From the NCBI RefSeq assembly GCF_035594125.1, contig NC_087191.1:5379467-5443466 (forward strand): a stretch of 64,000 nt of DNA, read 5' to 3'. The position numbers and the translations under genes are program-made. Below the pieces are notes generated by a model, which worked only from the letters and a program-made list of their open reading frames with translations, had not been told where the DNA came from and made no database searches. Of this stretch, positions 28,866-40,198 are shown in pieces (within the stretch, counting starts at the first letter, position 1; each line of letters opens with the position of its first letter). The stretch comes from Scylla paramamosain (lineage: Eukaryota > Arthropoda > Malacostraca > Decapoda > Portunidae).

Positions 28866-29612
28866 TGTAGTATTGACAACTATCCCCTCTTCTTCAATGA
28901 CACTCAACTGTCCCCCTCTTCTACAATGAACATCCTCGGTCTGTCCTTTACTTATAATCTGAACTGGAAACTTCACATCTCATCTGTAGCTAAAACAGCT
29001 TCTATGAAGTTGGGTGTTCTGAGACGTCTCCGCCAGTTTTTCTCACACCAGTTTTTCTCACAAGGGCCTTATCCGTCCATGTATGGAGTATGCTTCACAT
29101 GTCTGGGGGGGTTCCACTCATACTGCTCTTCTAGACAGGGTGGAATCGAAAGCTTTTCGTCTCATCAACTCCTCTCCTCTAACTGACTGTCTTCAGCCTC
29201 TCTCTCACCGCCGCAATGTTGCATATCTAGCTGTCTTCTGCCGCTATTTTCATGCTAACTGCTCTTCTGATCTTGCTAACTGCATGCCTCCCCTACTTCT
29301 GTGGCCTCGCTGCACAAGACTTTCTTCTATCTCTTACCCCTATTCTGTCCACCTCTCTACTGCAAGAGTTAACCAGTATTCTCAATCATTCATCCCTTTC
29401 TCTGGTAAACTCTGGAGCTCCCTGCCTGCTTCTGTATTTCCACCTTCCTATGACTTGAATTCCTTCAAGAGGGAGGTTTCAAGACACTTATTCATCAATT
29501 TTTGACCACTGCTTTGACCCTTTTATGGGACTGGCATTTCAGTGGGCATATTTCTTTTATTGGATTTTTGTTGCCCTTGGCCAGTGTCCTTCCTACATTA
29601 AAAAAAAAAAAA
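28866..29612 (+). mobile_element. Family A LINE copy A11: 3' end, 5' truncated
   Basis: It starts at [13 protein letters not shown] and continues in one frame through the C-terminal region to SRHLFINF, then the 3' UTR and a poly-A of about 17. A small event at about 29040-29062 duplicates CCAGTTTTTCTCAC and deletes the PPQLLTLYK region. High similarity to A6 suggests a young insertion. Confidence 0.92.
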
Positions 29613-29690
29613 AAATTGAGGTGAAGACTGATTGCTGAAAAGTTCTTGAGTGTTGAAACAACAGGAACGCAGCTTGAATCAGTCGAGATG

Positions 29691-30040
29691 CGTCGATGAC
29701 GGCTTGAAAAGTCCAGACTTGAAACAGGGATGGCTTAAGGTCGTACGGAAACAGGCTGGGTGGGCAGGCTTAGCAAAAACTTGAAAGAGGCCCTAAAAGC
29801 AACTGAAGAAAACACTGCATACGTGTAGTAACGTAGCAGTTTGCGTCACTGGCGGCTTAGCAGAAATGTGTCGGTGACGGCTTGAAGTCGTATGGGAACA
29901 GGCTGGCGGGATAGGATTGGCTAAAGCTTGAAAGAGGTTCTAAAAGCAACTGAAGAAGGCACCGTAGACGTGTAGTAGCGTAGCAGTTTGCGTCGGTGAA
30001 GGCTTAGTAGAAATACGTCGATGACGACTAAGCAGGTAAC
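29691..30040. repeat. Tandem repeat, period about 147 bp
   Basis: CTAAAAGCAACTGAAGAA occurs at 29793 and 29940, GTAGCAGTTTGCGTC at 29833 and 29980, and a GTCG-TGACG block at 29691, 29869 and 30016. Spacing is 147 bp, except that the first unit carries about 31 extra bases. Roughly 2.3 copies; no ORF. Confidence 0.85.
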
Positions 30041-31030
30041 CCGGAGGCGATGAAGGTAGCTGGGGTAGCTGGCGACGAGCAGGCCGCGTGGGCATGGAGG
30101 ACTGGTATCGTAGACTCCTTCCACTGCTGCCACCATTTTTATGCATTAGGAAATATATACTTCTTCTAGTACTGTGTAGGGAGGTGGCGGCCAAGGAAAC
30201 ACAGTTGTAAAACTGCTGCGTTATATTAATATCTTGCCCGAAGCTGGCAGGATGGCGACTGCTGATGCTGTGGTGGTTGCTGGAGACAAAGGAGTGAGGG
30301 TTGACCTCACTCCCACGGGATGAGAGATGGGACGTCCTGAGGCTTGGTCAGATCCCAAGGGAAGGGCGCGGAGTATGTAATGTGAGGCGGGCGAGGAGTC
30401 CCGCAACACATTACAAACACAAATTTTTGTCTTTGAACTCTTTGTCTATCTTCAGGTAACAACTGTCTGCAAGACCGATGAACATCAGCGATATCCTTCT
30501 ATCACGCATTGGTGTATATGAATACTACCTCAGTTTAATGTTCTATATGATTAAATTATTCTCCACGGTCTTAAGGAGCGTAAATATTTTATTCCATATC
30601 ATTATATATTGTGGGGCTATTTTCCTCAATTTTAAGGAGGGTATTTCATTACGATTTCATCGGGGTAGATTTGGTGTGACATAAACAGCGATCCGTAAAT
30701 TTGCAACTGACAAAGATAGGTAGGAAGGATTCACATACTGCCACTCTAATGATAATTAAGTTGGAATAATTCACAGATAGATGGCAAATGAAATAAAAAA
30801 AAACAGCAACTAGGTACTTGACGTTGGACAGGAGAAATTAACTAGAGCTGCCAAATCTCCTTTCGTGACACAGGAGATATTTTATTCTCGGGTTAAGCTG
30901 CATCATCGCGGGTTAAGTCCCTGCATCATCGCAGTTTCCTTTGTAGACTAGCCTATCTACTTTCATTCAAGAGTAAATAATACCAGAACTCTATATTGTC
31001 TAAGTGTTGCCTAACAAAAGACAAGTGCAG
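30041..31030. other. Unassigned sequence, including repeat R2 copy 2 (about 30145-30300)
   Basis: Apart from the R2 match, no ORF above 70 codons is convincing and no domain is recognised. The part from 30430 is AT-rich intron-like DNA. Confidence 0.4.
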
Positions 31031-31251
31031 CCTTAGAGTCACATCTGCTGTTTTATTACTCACATTGTTAGTAAAACGCTGGTATACGCTGGTATGTGTA
31101 AAGTAAGCTGGAAGGCCTTCGTCCAATAGTAGATTTAGAGCCTTAGAGCCTTAGAGTCACATCTGCTGTTTTATTACTCACATTTTTAATAAAACGCTGG
31201 TATACGCTGGTATGTGTAAAGTAAGCTGGAAGGCCTTCGTCCAATAGTAGA
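31031..31251. repeat. Tandem duplication, period 118 bp
   Basis: 31031-31133 is repeated at 31149-31251 with about two differences (TTGTTAGT versus TTTTTAAT). The units are separated by a 15-bp overlap of CCTTAGAG-type sequence. It lies 180 bp upstream of the second transporter exon. Confidence 0.92.
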
Positions 31252-31433
31252 ACTGTAATAGCTGGTGATGAAGTGCCGTTGTGCATCAAGGACTAAAACA
31301 ATGACAATATACGGAATCCTTAATTTTTGTTTAAAGGTATATATTATGAAAGCACATAACAAGACTACTAGATCTCTTAAACAGGTACATTCCTTACGTT
31401 GTGCCTTACTTCTTCTTCACATCCTTCCTTCAG

Positions 31434-31569
31434 TGACGTTCGTAGTGCCGCTGCAGTCCATGTCCTACCAGCTATTGGGAGACATCCCCCCCTACTGGTG
31501 TCTACCCGCTGCCCTCGCCGCTGCTAACTGGACACCTGCTCAAGTTTATTTCCTGGCTGTTCCACAAAA
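31434..31569 (+). CDS. Second coding exon of the SLC22-like organic ion transporter
   Basis: A strong acceptor (CTTCTTCACATCCTTCCTTCAG) precedes 31434, and GTATGT at 31570 is a strong donor. The exon accepts phase 1 exactly as exon 657-930 supplies, and leaves in phase 2. It encodes TFVVPLQSMSYQLLGDIPP, then YWCLPAALAAANWTPAQVYF and LAVPQ. That is the end of TM1 and the start of the large extracellular loop of SLC22 transporters, where a P-x-x-W-C or P-Y-W-C cysteine is conserved. NWT is an N-glycosylation sequon, as expected there. No third exon is recognisable in the window. Other major-facilitator sugar/organic-ion transporters cannot be excluded without a search. Confidence 0.65.
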
Positions 31570-31598
31570 GTATGTATTGTTTTACATTCATACGTAAT

Positions 31599-32247
<649 letters not shown>

Positions 32248-32919
32248 CTACCCTCCTATGCTTCTCTCTTTAACTTCATCTTAAGTTTACTTTCTGACCG
32301 TTCTATTGCTGCTGTGATAGAGGTCACTGTTCTTCTCCTAAATGTATTGACAATGGTGTTCCTCAGGGTTCTGTCCTGTCACCCACTCCCTTCCTATTAT
32401 TCATCAATGATCTAAACCAAACTTCTTGTCTTATTTACTCCTACGCTGATGATACCTCCCTACACTTTTCCTCATCTTTTCCGACGCAAAAGAGACGTCC
32501 AACTCTTTAGGAAATAAACAGTTCACACAGGGAAGCCACAGAACGCCTGACTTCTGGTCCCCCTAAAATTTCTGATTGGGGCAGGGCAAACTCAATTCCT
32601 CAATCTATTAACTCGACACAACCTTCCAGACAACTATCACCTTTTATTAAGTGACACTCAATTGTCCCCCTCTTCCACACTGAACATCCTCGGTCTGTCC
32701 TTTTCTTATAATCTAAACAGGAAACTTTACCTCTCATCTCTAGCTAAAACAGCTTCTGTGAAGCTAGGTGTTCTGAGACGTCTGCGCCAGTTTTTCTCAC
32801 CACCCCTGCTGCTAACTCTGTACAAGGGCCTCATTCGTCCATGTATGAAGCAGTCATGCCACTCTTTTAGAGAGGGTGGAATCAAAAGCCTTGTGTTTCA
32901 TCAACTCCTCTCCTCTAAC
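32248..32919 (+). mobile_element. Family A LINE fragment A12, internal
   Basis: Plus-strand RT segment from the LPSYGFYP region to SSPL, decayed, with no 5' end and no 3' UTR. It is joined at 32919/32920 to a minus-strand family A copy that starts about 30 bp further along the same element, forming a tail-to-tail fold-back. Confidence 0.88.
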
Positions 32920-34519
32920 ATTGCGGCGATGAGAAAGAGACTGAAGACAGTTAATTAGTGGAGAGATTTGATGTGACGAAAAGCTTTTGATTCCACCCTG
33001 TCTAGAAGAGCAGTATGAGTGGAACCCCCCCAGACATGTGAAGCATACTCCATACATGGACGGATAAGGCCCTTGTACAGAGTTAGCAGCTGGGGGGGTG
33101 AGAAAAACTGGCGGAGACGTCTCAGAACACCTAACTTCATAGAAGCTGTTTTAGCTAGAGATGAGATGTGAAGTTTCCAGTTCAGATTATAAGTAAAGGA
33201 CAGACTGAGGATGTTCAATGTAGAAGAGTGGGACAGTTGAGTGTCATTGAGGAAGAGGGGTTGTTGTCTGGAAGGTTGTGTCGAACTGATAGATGGAGGA
33301 ATTGAGTTTTTGAGGCATTGAACAATACCAAGTTTGCTCTGACCCAATCAGAAATTTTAGAAAGATCAGAAGTCAGGCGTTCTGTGGCTTCCCTGCGTGA
33401 TATGTTTACCTCCTGAAGGGTTGGACGTCTATGAAAAGACGTGGAAAAGTGCAGGGTGGTATCATCAGCGTAAGAGTGGATAGGACAAGAAGTTTGGTTT
33501 AGAAGATCATTAATGAATAATAAGAAGAGAGTGGGTGACAGGACAGAACCCTGAGGAACACCACTGTTAATAGATTTAGGAGAAGAACAGTGACCGTCTA
33601 CCACAGCAGCAATAGAACGGTCAGAAAGGAAACTTGAGATGAAGTTACAGAGAGAAGGATAAAAACTGTAGGAGGGTAGTTTGGAAATCAAAGCTTTGTG
33701 CCAGACTCTATTAAAAGCTTTGGATATGTCCAAGGCAACAGCAAAAGTTTCACCAAAATCTCTAAAAGAGGCTTTCCAAGACTCAGTAAGGAAAGCCAGA
33801 AGATCACCAGTAGAGCGGCCTTGACGGAACCCATACTGGCGATCAGATAGAAGGTTGTGAAGTGATAGATGTTTAAGAATCTTCCTGTTTAGGATAGATT
33901 CAAAAACTTTAGATTGGCAGGAAATTAAAACAATAGGACGGTAGTTTGAGGGATTAGAACGGTCACCCTTTTTAGGAACAGGTTGAATGTAGGCAAACTT
34001 CCAGCAAGAAGGAAAGGTAGATGTTGACAGACAGAGCTGAAAGAGTTTGACTAGGCAAGGTGCAAGCACGGAGGCACAGTTTCGGAGAACAATAGGAGGG
34101 ACCCCATCAGGTCCATAAGCCTTCCGAGGGTTTAGGCCAGCGAGGGCATGGAAAACATCATTGCGAAGAATTTTAATAGGTCGCATGAAGTAGTCAGAGG
34201 GTGGAGGAGAGGGAGGAACAAGCCCAGAATCGTTCAAGGTAGATTTTTTTTAGCAAAGGTTTGAGCAAAGAGTTCAGCTTTAGAAATAGGGGTGATAGCA
34301 GTGGTGCCATCTGGTTGAAGTAGAGGAGGGAAAGAAGAAGCAAAGTTATTGGAGATATTTTTGGATAGATGCCAGAAATCACGAGGGGAGTTAGATCTTG
34401 AAAGGTTTTGACAATTTCTGTTAATGAAGGAGTTTTTGGCTAGTTGGAGAACAGACTTGGCATGGTTCCGGGCAAGAATATAAAGTTCATGAGATTCTGG
34501 TGATGGAAGGCTTAAGTAC
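32920..34519 (-). mobile_element. Family A LINE copy A13, truncated at both ends
   Basis: On the minus strand it reads [16 protein letters not shown] (near 34515) through the RT (34237-33215 open: [50 protein letters not shown]) into the C-terminal region, then ends at 32920 inside the RRNV block. It has no 3' UTR. The open RT block shows it is a young sequence despite the missing termini. Frame breaks lie near 33230 and 34240. Confidence 0.92.
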
Positions 34520-34529
34520 CTTCTATCAC

Positions 34530-36696
34530 CATCCGTGTCAGAGACCCATCTTTGTGTGCTGAGCACATAACAGAGGTGATAGTGTCTGGCATGGAGGCAT
34601 ACATTCCTCACTCTTTTTTCTCGTCCTAAACCTTCTAAACCTTTGTTTAACACAGCTTGTTCTCGTGCTATACATGATAGAGAGGTGGCCCACAAAAGGT
34701 ACTTAAGCCTTCCATCACCAGAATCTCATGCACTTTATATTTCTGCCCGGAACCATGCCAAGTCTGTTCTCCAACTAGCCGAAAACTCCTTCATTAACAG
34801 AAAATGTCAAAACCTTTCAAGATCTAACTCCCCTCGTGATTTCTGGCATCTAGCCAAAAATATCTCCAAAACCTTTGCTTCTTCTTCTTTCCCTCTTCGA
34901 TTTCAACCAGATGGCACCACTGCTATCACATCTATTTCTAAAGCTGAACTCTTTGCTCAAACCTTTGCTAAAAACTCTACCTTGGACGATTCTGTGCTTG
35001 TTCCTCCCTCTCCTCCACCCTCTGGCTACTTCATGCCACCTATTGAAATTCTTCGCAATGATGTTTTCCATGCCCTCGCTGGCCTAAACCCTCGGAAGGC
35101 TTATGGACCTGATGGGGTCCCTCCTATTGTTCTCCGAAACTGTGCCTCCGTGCTTGCACCTTGCCTAGTCAAACTCTTTCAGCTCTGTCTGTCAGCATCT
35201 ACCTTTCCTTCTTGTTGGAAGTTTGCCTACATTCAACCTGTTCCTAAAAAGGGTGACCGTTCTAATCCCTCAAACTACCGTCCTATTGCTTTAATTTCCT
35301 GCCTATCTAAAGTTTTTGAATCTATCCTCAACAGGAAGATTCTTAAACATCTATCACTTCACAACCTTCTATCTGATCGCCAGTATGGGTTCCGTCAAGG
35401 CCGCTCTACTGGTGATCTTCTGGCTTTCCTTACTGAGTCTTGGTCATCCTCTTTTAGAGATTTTGGTGAAACTTTTGCTGTTGCCTTGGACATATCAAAA
35501 GCTTTTGATAGAGTCTGGCACAAAGCTTTGATTTCCAAACTACCCTCCTACAGTTTCTATCCTTCTCTCTGTAACTTCATTTCAGGTTTTCTTTCTGACC
35601 GTTCTAATGCTGCTGTGGTAGACGGTCACTGTTCTTCTCCTAAATCTATTAACAGTGGTGTTCCTCAGGGTTCTGTCCTGTCACCCACTCTCTTCTTATT
35701 ATTCATTATTCATTAATGATCTTCTAAAGCAAACTTCTTGTCCCATCCACTCCTACACTGATGATACCACCCTGCACTTTTCCACGTCTTTTCATAGATG
35801 TCCAACCCTTCAGGAGGTAAACATATCACGCAGGGAAGCCACAGAACGCTTGACTTCTGATCTTTCTAAAATTTCTGATTGGGGCAGAGCAAACTTGGTG
35901 TTGTTCAATGCCTCAAAAACTCAATTCCTCCATCTATCAACTCGACACAACCGTCCAGACAACTATCCCCTCTTCTTCATTGACACTCAACTGTCCCCCT
36001 CTTCTACACTGAACATCCTCAGTCTGTCCTTTACTTATAATCTGAACTGGAAACTTCACATCTCATCTCTAGCCAAAACAGCTTCTATGAAGTTAGGTGT
36101 TCTGAGACGTCTCCGCCAGTTTTTCTCACCCCCCCAGCTGCTAACTCTGTACAAGGGCCTTATCCGTCCATGTATGGAGTATGCTTCACGTGTCTGGGGG
36201 GGTTCCACTCATACTGCTCTTCTAGACAGGGTGGAATCAAAAGCTTTTCGTCTCATCAACTCCTCTCCTCTAACTGACTGTCTTCAGCCTCTCTCTCACC
36301 GCCGCAATGTTGCATATCTAGCTGTCTTCTACCGCTATTTTCATGCTAACTGCTCTTCTGATCTTGCTAACTGCATGCCTCCCCTCCTTCCGCGGTCTCG
36401 CTGCACAAGACTTTTTTCTTTCTCTCACCCCTATTTTGTCCACCTCTCTAACGCAAGAGTTAACCAGTATTCTCAATCATTCATCCTTTTCTCTGGTAAA
36501 CTCTGGAACTCCCTGCCTGCTTCTGTATTTCCATCTCCCTATGACTTGAATTCCTTCAAGAGGGAGGTTTCAAGACACTTATTCATCAATTTTTGACCAC
36601 TGCTTTGTCTCTTTTATGGGACTGGCATTTCAGTGGGCATTTTTTTTTATTAGATTTTTGTTGCCCTTGGCCAGTGTCCTTCCTACATAAAAAAAA
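34530..36696 (+). mobile_element. Family A LINE copy A14, 5' truncated with intact 3' end
   Basis: It starts at CCGTGTCAGAGACCC (FRVRDPSL region), 10 bp from the oppositely oriented A13, and runs through RT and C-terminus to the 3' UTR and poly-A at about 36690. The two copies are head to head and overlap in content for about 1.5 kb, giving long inverted arms around a spacer of about 180 bp. Gypsy integrase sequence follows the tail immediately. Confidence 0.93.
34643..36596 (+). pseudogene. Family A reverse transcriptase frame in A14 (one 7-nt duplication)
   Basis: Open from [13 protein letters not shown] through [33 protein letters not shown] and [13 protein letters not shown], then shifted by an ATTCATT duplication near 35705. 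The next frame restores NDLLKQTSCPIHSY and the C-terminus to SRHLFINF. The catalytic loop reads YTDDT instead of YADDT, a single-residue change in the active-site motif. A one-step lesion plus this substitution make it a recent dead copy. Confidence 0.85.
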
Positions 36697-36699
36697 ATA

Positions 36700-37800
36700 A
36701 AATGGATCTGACTTGGAGTTGTGATCGTGATCTCTAGTGAAAACGATATCACCGACTTCGATGGAAGAATCTGTTGCTCTACGATGTTATTTCCGCAACA
36801 TCTCAGTTTGCGGTGCAGTGAGGCGATCATGAATGACCTTATGAGTGCGCTGAAAATCATACGGACGACATTTGACGTAGTCATCCATATTGTAGACAGG
36901 ACGCGGAGCACTGTGAAGAGATTCGTATGGAAGACGCTTGTCTTTACCAAACCGCCCAAAATGAGGGGACTCGTTGATACTAGAGTGAATCGCTGAGTTG
37001 AGAGAGCAGGCTAGTTGAGGAAGCCATTCGTCCCACGAGTGCTTTCCTTCTGTTGTATAACGCAGAACGTCAAGATACGTTTGTTACAATGCTTTACTTT
37101 ACATTTTGAAATGGACCAGTGAGGGACGATGTTACCTTTTTTTTTTTTTTAAGTTCTTTGCAGATCTCTTGTAAGACAGCGTTATTGAATTCAGCGCCAT
37201 TGTCAGATAAGAGGACACGAGGAGAGTCATAAGGGTAGATTATTTTGTCAATGATCGCGCCACCAACGGAATTTCCAGTTTTGTCCTTGAACCAGCGAGA
37301 ATAGTGAAACGGGTGAAACTATCCACGCAAACTAGAAGATACAGGTAACCTTTCTCCGTAAGTCGAAGTTCGAGCAAATGAACAGAGACTGAATCCCACG
37401 GAGCGAGTGATGAACGATGTGAAGCACACTGAGAACAGAGCGCACAATGCTGAAAGATATCTTTCCTCACAGTCGGCCAGACATACTCGTATGATTATTT
37501 TGCTTGTGCGAGACATCTGTCACGACTTGGATGTCCTGCTTGGGATGAGTCGTGGACATGGTGAAGGATGATATTTGCTAACGACTGAGGTATCACGAGC
37601 TGAGATAAATGCTCACTAGAACTGTCAGTAGAGACGTCACTCGACTTATACAAAAGACCGTCTTGTATGAAAAATGTATCAGCCTTCACTTGCAACTTAG
37701 AAAGATTTGTCTCGTCACCAGATTTGAGGTAATATGCAACGCTAGAATAGAACGCCACTGAGTGTTGATATTTCTTGATCTCATCCATGGTCGGCATGGC
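36700..37800 (-). pseudogene. Gypsy integrase relic
   Basis: The HHCC-type zinc-binding part shows HHVHDSSQAGHPSRDRCLAQ (about 37500-37580) and CALCSQCASHRS (about 37420-37450). The core follows with VCVDSFTRF (catalytic Asp, near 37290) and PRVLLSDNGAEFNN (second Asp, near 37200). The C-terminal part has FGRFGKDKRLPYE and NMDDYVKC-like segments near 36880-36960. It would insert the element cDNA into the chromosome. Multiple frame breaks. Confidence 0.8.
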
Positions 37801-37896
37801 AGGATTATCTGTGATGGCTGAAATATCGGCAACATTATGTGATAATGCGTCAGGAATATATGAAAATGTAGGACTGAATTCCTGAATCGTGAGTTG

Positions 37897-38275
37897 TCAG
37901 CGAGCAAACTGACCTGTAAAGCTGTTGCCTTTGAAGGTTTCTGTGACAGCATAAGTGTGAACATGAATTTTATAGCCTAATATAAGTTCATGAAAATGAC
38001 GTAACGCCCAGATCACAGCGAAACTTTTACGTTGCGTGATGTCATAATTTTTTTTCTCTCTTATTGAGAAATCTGCTATCATATGTTACCACGCGATGTT
38101 TACCAAGTGAATCTTTTTGCATGAGAACAACACCGATTCCGAAGCCTGAAGCGCCCGTGCATAACATGAAATTTTCCTTGAAATTAGGAAAAAACAAAGA
38201 TTGGTGCTTGACACAAGGCAGTTTTGAGAAGATCAAAGGCATATTGCTCCTTTTCAGACCAGATGAATGCAACAT
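37897..38275 (-). pseudogene. Gypsy RNase H relic
   Basis: FMLCTGASGFGIGVVLMQKD carries the first RNase H motif, with the catalytic Asp of T-D-A-S-x-x-G apparently changed to Gly (CTGAS). It is followed by HRVVTYDSRFLNKRE, then YDITQRKSFAVIWALRHFHE (E and W/A block). This domain removes RNA from the RNA-DNA hybrid. Confidence 0.82.
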
Positions 38276-38374
38276 CTTTTTTGAGCAGTTGAGAGAAGCG
38301 ATAAGAATGAATTTTTTTTAATAAACTGGTGATGAAATCCAGCAAGACCAATGATTTCTCTGATCTGAACGATA

Positions 38375-38995
38375 TTAGTAGGAATGGAAATTTTTTACAC
38401 CACTTACCTTGTCTAAAGTGTGAATGCTATCTCTGCCGACTTTATGACCATGGAATTTGACTTGCTGTTTGAGAAACGAGCATTTGCTGCCAGCAACTTG
38501 AAAGCGTGACAGAACGAAAGTCATTGTGTGAAAATGCTCTTGTAGATTCTTTGATGCAATGAGAATGTCATACGAGTAGAGGAAGCAGAAGACACTTTTA
38601 CCGATGAAACCTGAGAGAACAAAGTTCATCAATCTTTGAAACGTCAAAGACGAATTACATAGACCTTGATCCATGCGTCTGAACATGAACTGGCCTAAGG
38701 AAGTAGTGATGGCAGTGTGTGGCCGTGAACTTTCCTCGATTTCTACCTGAAAGAGTCCTGAATGCAAATCTAGGGTAGAAAATACCGCATTTGAATCACC
38801 CAGAGATTGAAGAAGATTACCTAATCTCGGCTTTGGATAACGATCAGGAATAGTACATGCATTTAATTTCCTGAAGTCGACGACGACAAGCCAGTCGCCA
38901 TGTTTCTTAGGAACGAGTAAGAAAGGAGGTGTTGTGAGGAGAACAGGCAGGAAGAGCAACATCCTGACACAACATACCTTGCGCAGCTTCATCAA
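38375..38995 (-). pseudogene. Gypsy reverse transcriptase relic
   Basis: 206 residues in one frame. PFLLVPKKHGDW, VDFRKLNACTIPDRYPKPR, FSTLDLHSGLFQVEI (motif A Asp), FRRMDQGLCNSSLTFQRLMN, and the catalytic segment read as LYSYDILIASK where Y-x-D-D is expected, so one catalytic Asp appears lost. FLKQQVKFHGHKV closes the palm. An otherwise unbroken domain suggests moderate age. Confidence 0.88.
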
Positions 38996-39058
38996 GCAGA
39001 ACTCTACGGCTGTGTGGCACCCTGTAGCTGGGGATGTAAGATGGCTTGGACCCAGGCG

Positions 39059-39660
39059 TCAGATGGATAGTGTGATGACATATGTGTAGCCCAAACGTTC
39101 GTCAGGGAGTGAGACAACATTCCTGAAAGAATTGAGGACAGCGAGTAATTCTTGTTGAGATTCTGGAAAATCAAGAACAAATATGTGATATATCGTGATA
39201 GGCGGGAGAGAAGACGCTACGGTTGTCAGATGCAGATATATTATTGATAGAGGAAGAAGGTAAATCATCCAAGGTTACAACTTTCTCAGAGTAGGACAAG
39301 GCTTCTCCAAGTAGCACATCTGCTTTGATCTTGACAGGCATAGATGTAACATTTTTCAGCCCGATTTTGCAGATTCCATTGCCATCGATTGTGGTAAGAA
39401 CAGATTTTAACTCAACATCTTTACATGGAGATTGTTGTGCATAGAAGAGGATATCAGTGCCTGATACAGCAGACTTAACTTAGCGTTTACTACATATATA
39501 GCACATTCAGATAACGTTACCGGTTCTGCTAGCAAGGAAGACGGTGGAGAACGAGACTCTGAGACAGGCAAGCTATATGACGTAACATAAGAATCCCGTG
39601 TCTGGGCACTAGGAAAAGGAGGACTTGCGACTGATGTTACCACACCAGCAAGAAGAATAT
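39059..39660 (-). pseudogene. Gypsy protease/linker relic upstream of the RT
   Basis: Minus-strand residues such as CKDVELKSVLTTIDGNGI, VTSMPVKIKADVLLGEALS and VVTLDDLPSSSINN fit the end of a retropepsin and the linker to RT. No DTG or DSG active-site motif could be found, so the call rests on position. Confidence 0.5.
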
Positions 39661-39704
39661 CATAGGGAAAAACAGTAGGAATATAAGTATCGCCTTAATC
39701 CCCT

Positions 39705-40046
39705 ATCCCTGCATGCTTCCCTTCCTCCCACAGCCTCGTTGCACAAGACTTTCTTCTTTCTCTCACCACTATTCTGTCCACCTTGCTAATGCAAGAGTTA
39801 ACCAGTATTCTCAATCATTCATCCTTTTGTCTGGTAAACTCTGGAGCTCCCTGCTTGCTTTCATATTTCCTGCTTCATATGAGTTGAACTCTTTCAAGAG
39901 GGAGGTTCCAAGACGCTTATCCTGTAATTTCTGGCTACCGCTTTCGACTATGTTTGGGGACCGGCACCTCAGTGGGCTTTTTTTTTTCCTTTTATTATAT
40001 TTTTGTTGCTCTTGACACATACATAAAAAAAAAAGAAAAAAACACT
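39705..40046 (+). mobile_element. Family A LINE fragment A15: 3' end
   Basis: C-terminal ORF tail (LPQPRCTRLSSFSHHYSVHL, then SFKREVPRRLSCNF), then 3' UTR and poly-A. The 5' truncation joins the Gypsy relic directly. Confidence 0.9.
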
Positions 40047-40198
40047 TTATACATTTTGTTTCACTCTAGATTACTTTTTAATTGATTATTTAAACTGATT
40101 TACATGTAAGTATGGGGAATAAACAAAAATAAATAAATAAAACCTCGAAAATAATAAACCTCCCCACCGAAAAAAAAAATATATATATCCGGTTTTTT
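40047..40198. other. Unassigned AT-rich spacer
   Basis: Nothing recognised; A-rich, ends in a short ATATATAT run. Confidence 0.4.

Larger units (their letters stand above)
36697..39690 (-). mobile_element. Ty3/Gypsy retrotransposon pol relic
   Basis: Minus-strand order is protease end, RT, RNase H, integrase zinc-binding and integrase core, the usual Ty3/Gypsy order. The frame is broken by stops and shifts about every 200 codons. Neither LTR nor gag is visible: the gag side abuts a plus-strand family A 3' fragment (39705), and the integrase end abuts the poly-A of A14. Both element borders are therefore lost. Confidence 0.85.

Noticed and set aside
28529..28879. Minus-strand 116-codon ORF
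   Set aside because: No domain. It overlaps dispersed repeat R2 and has a Lys run from an adjacent TTC repeat.
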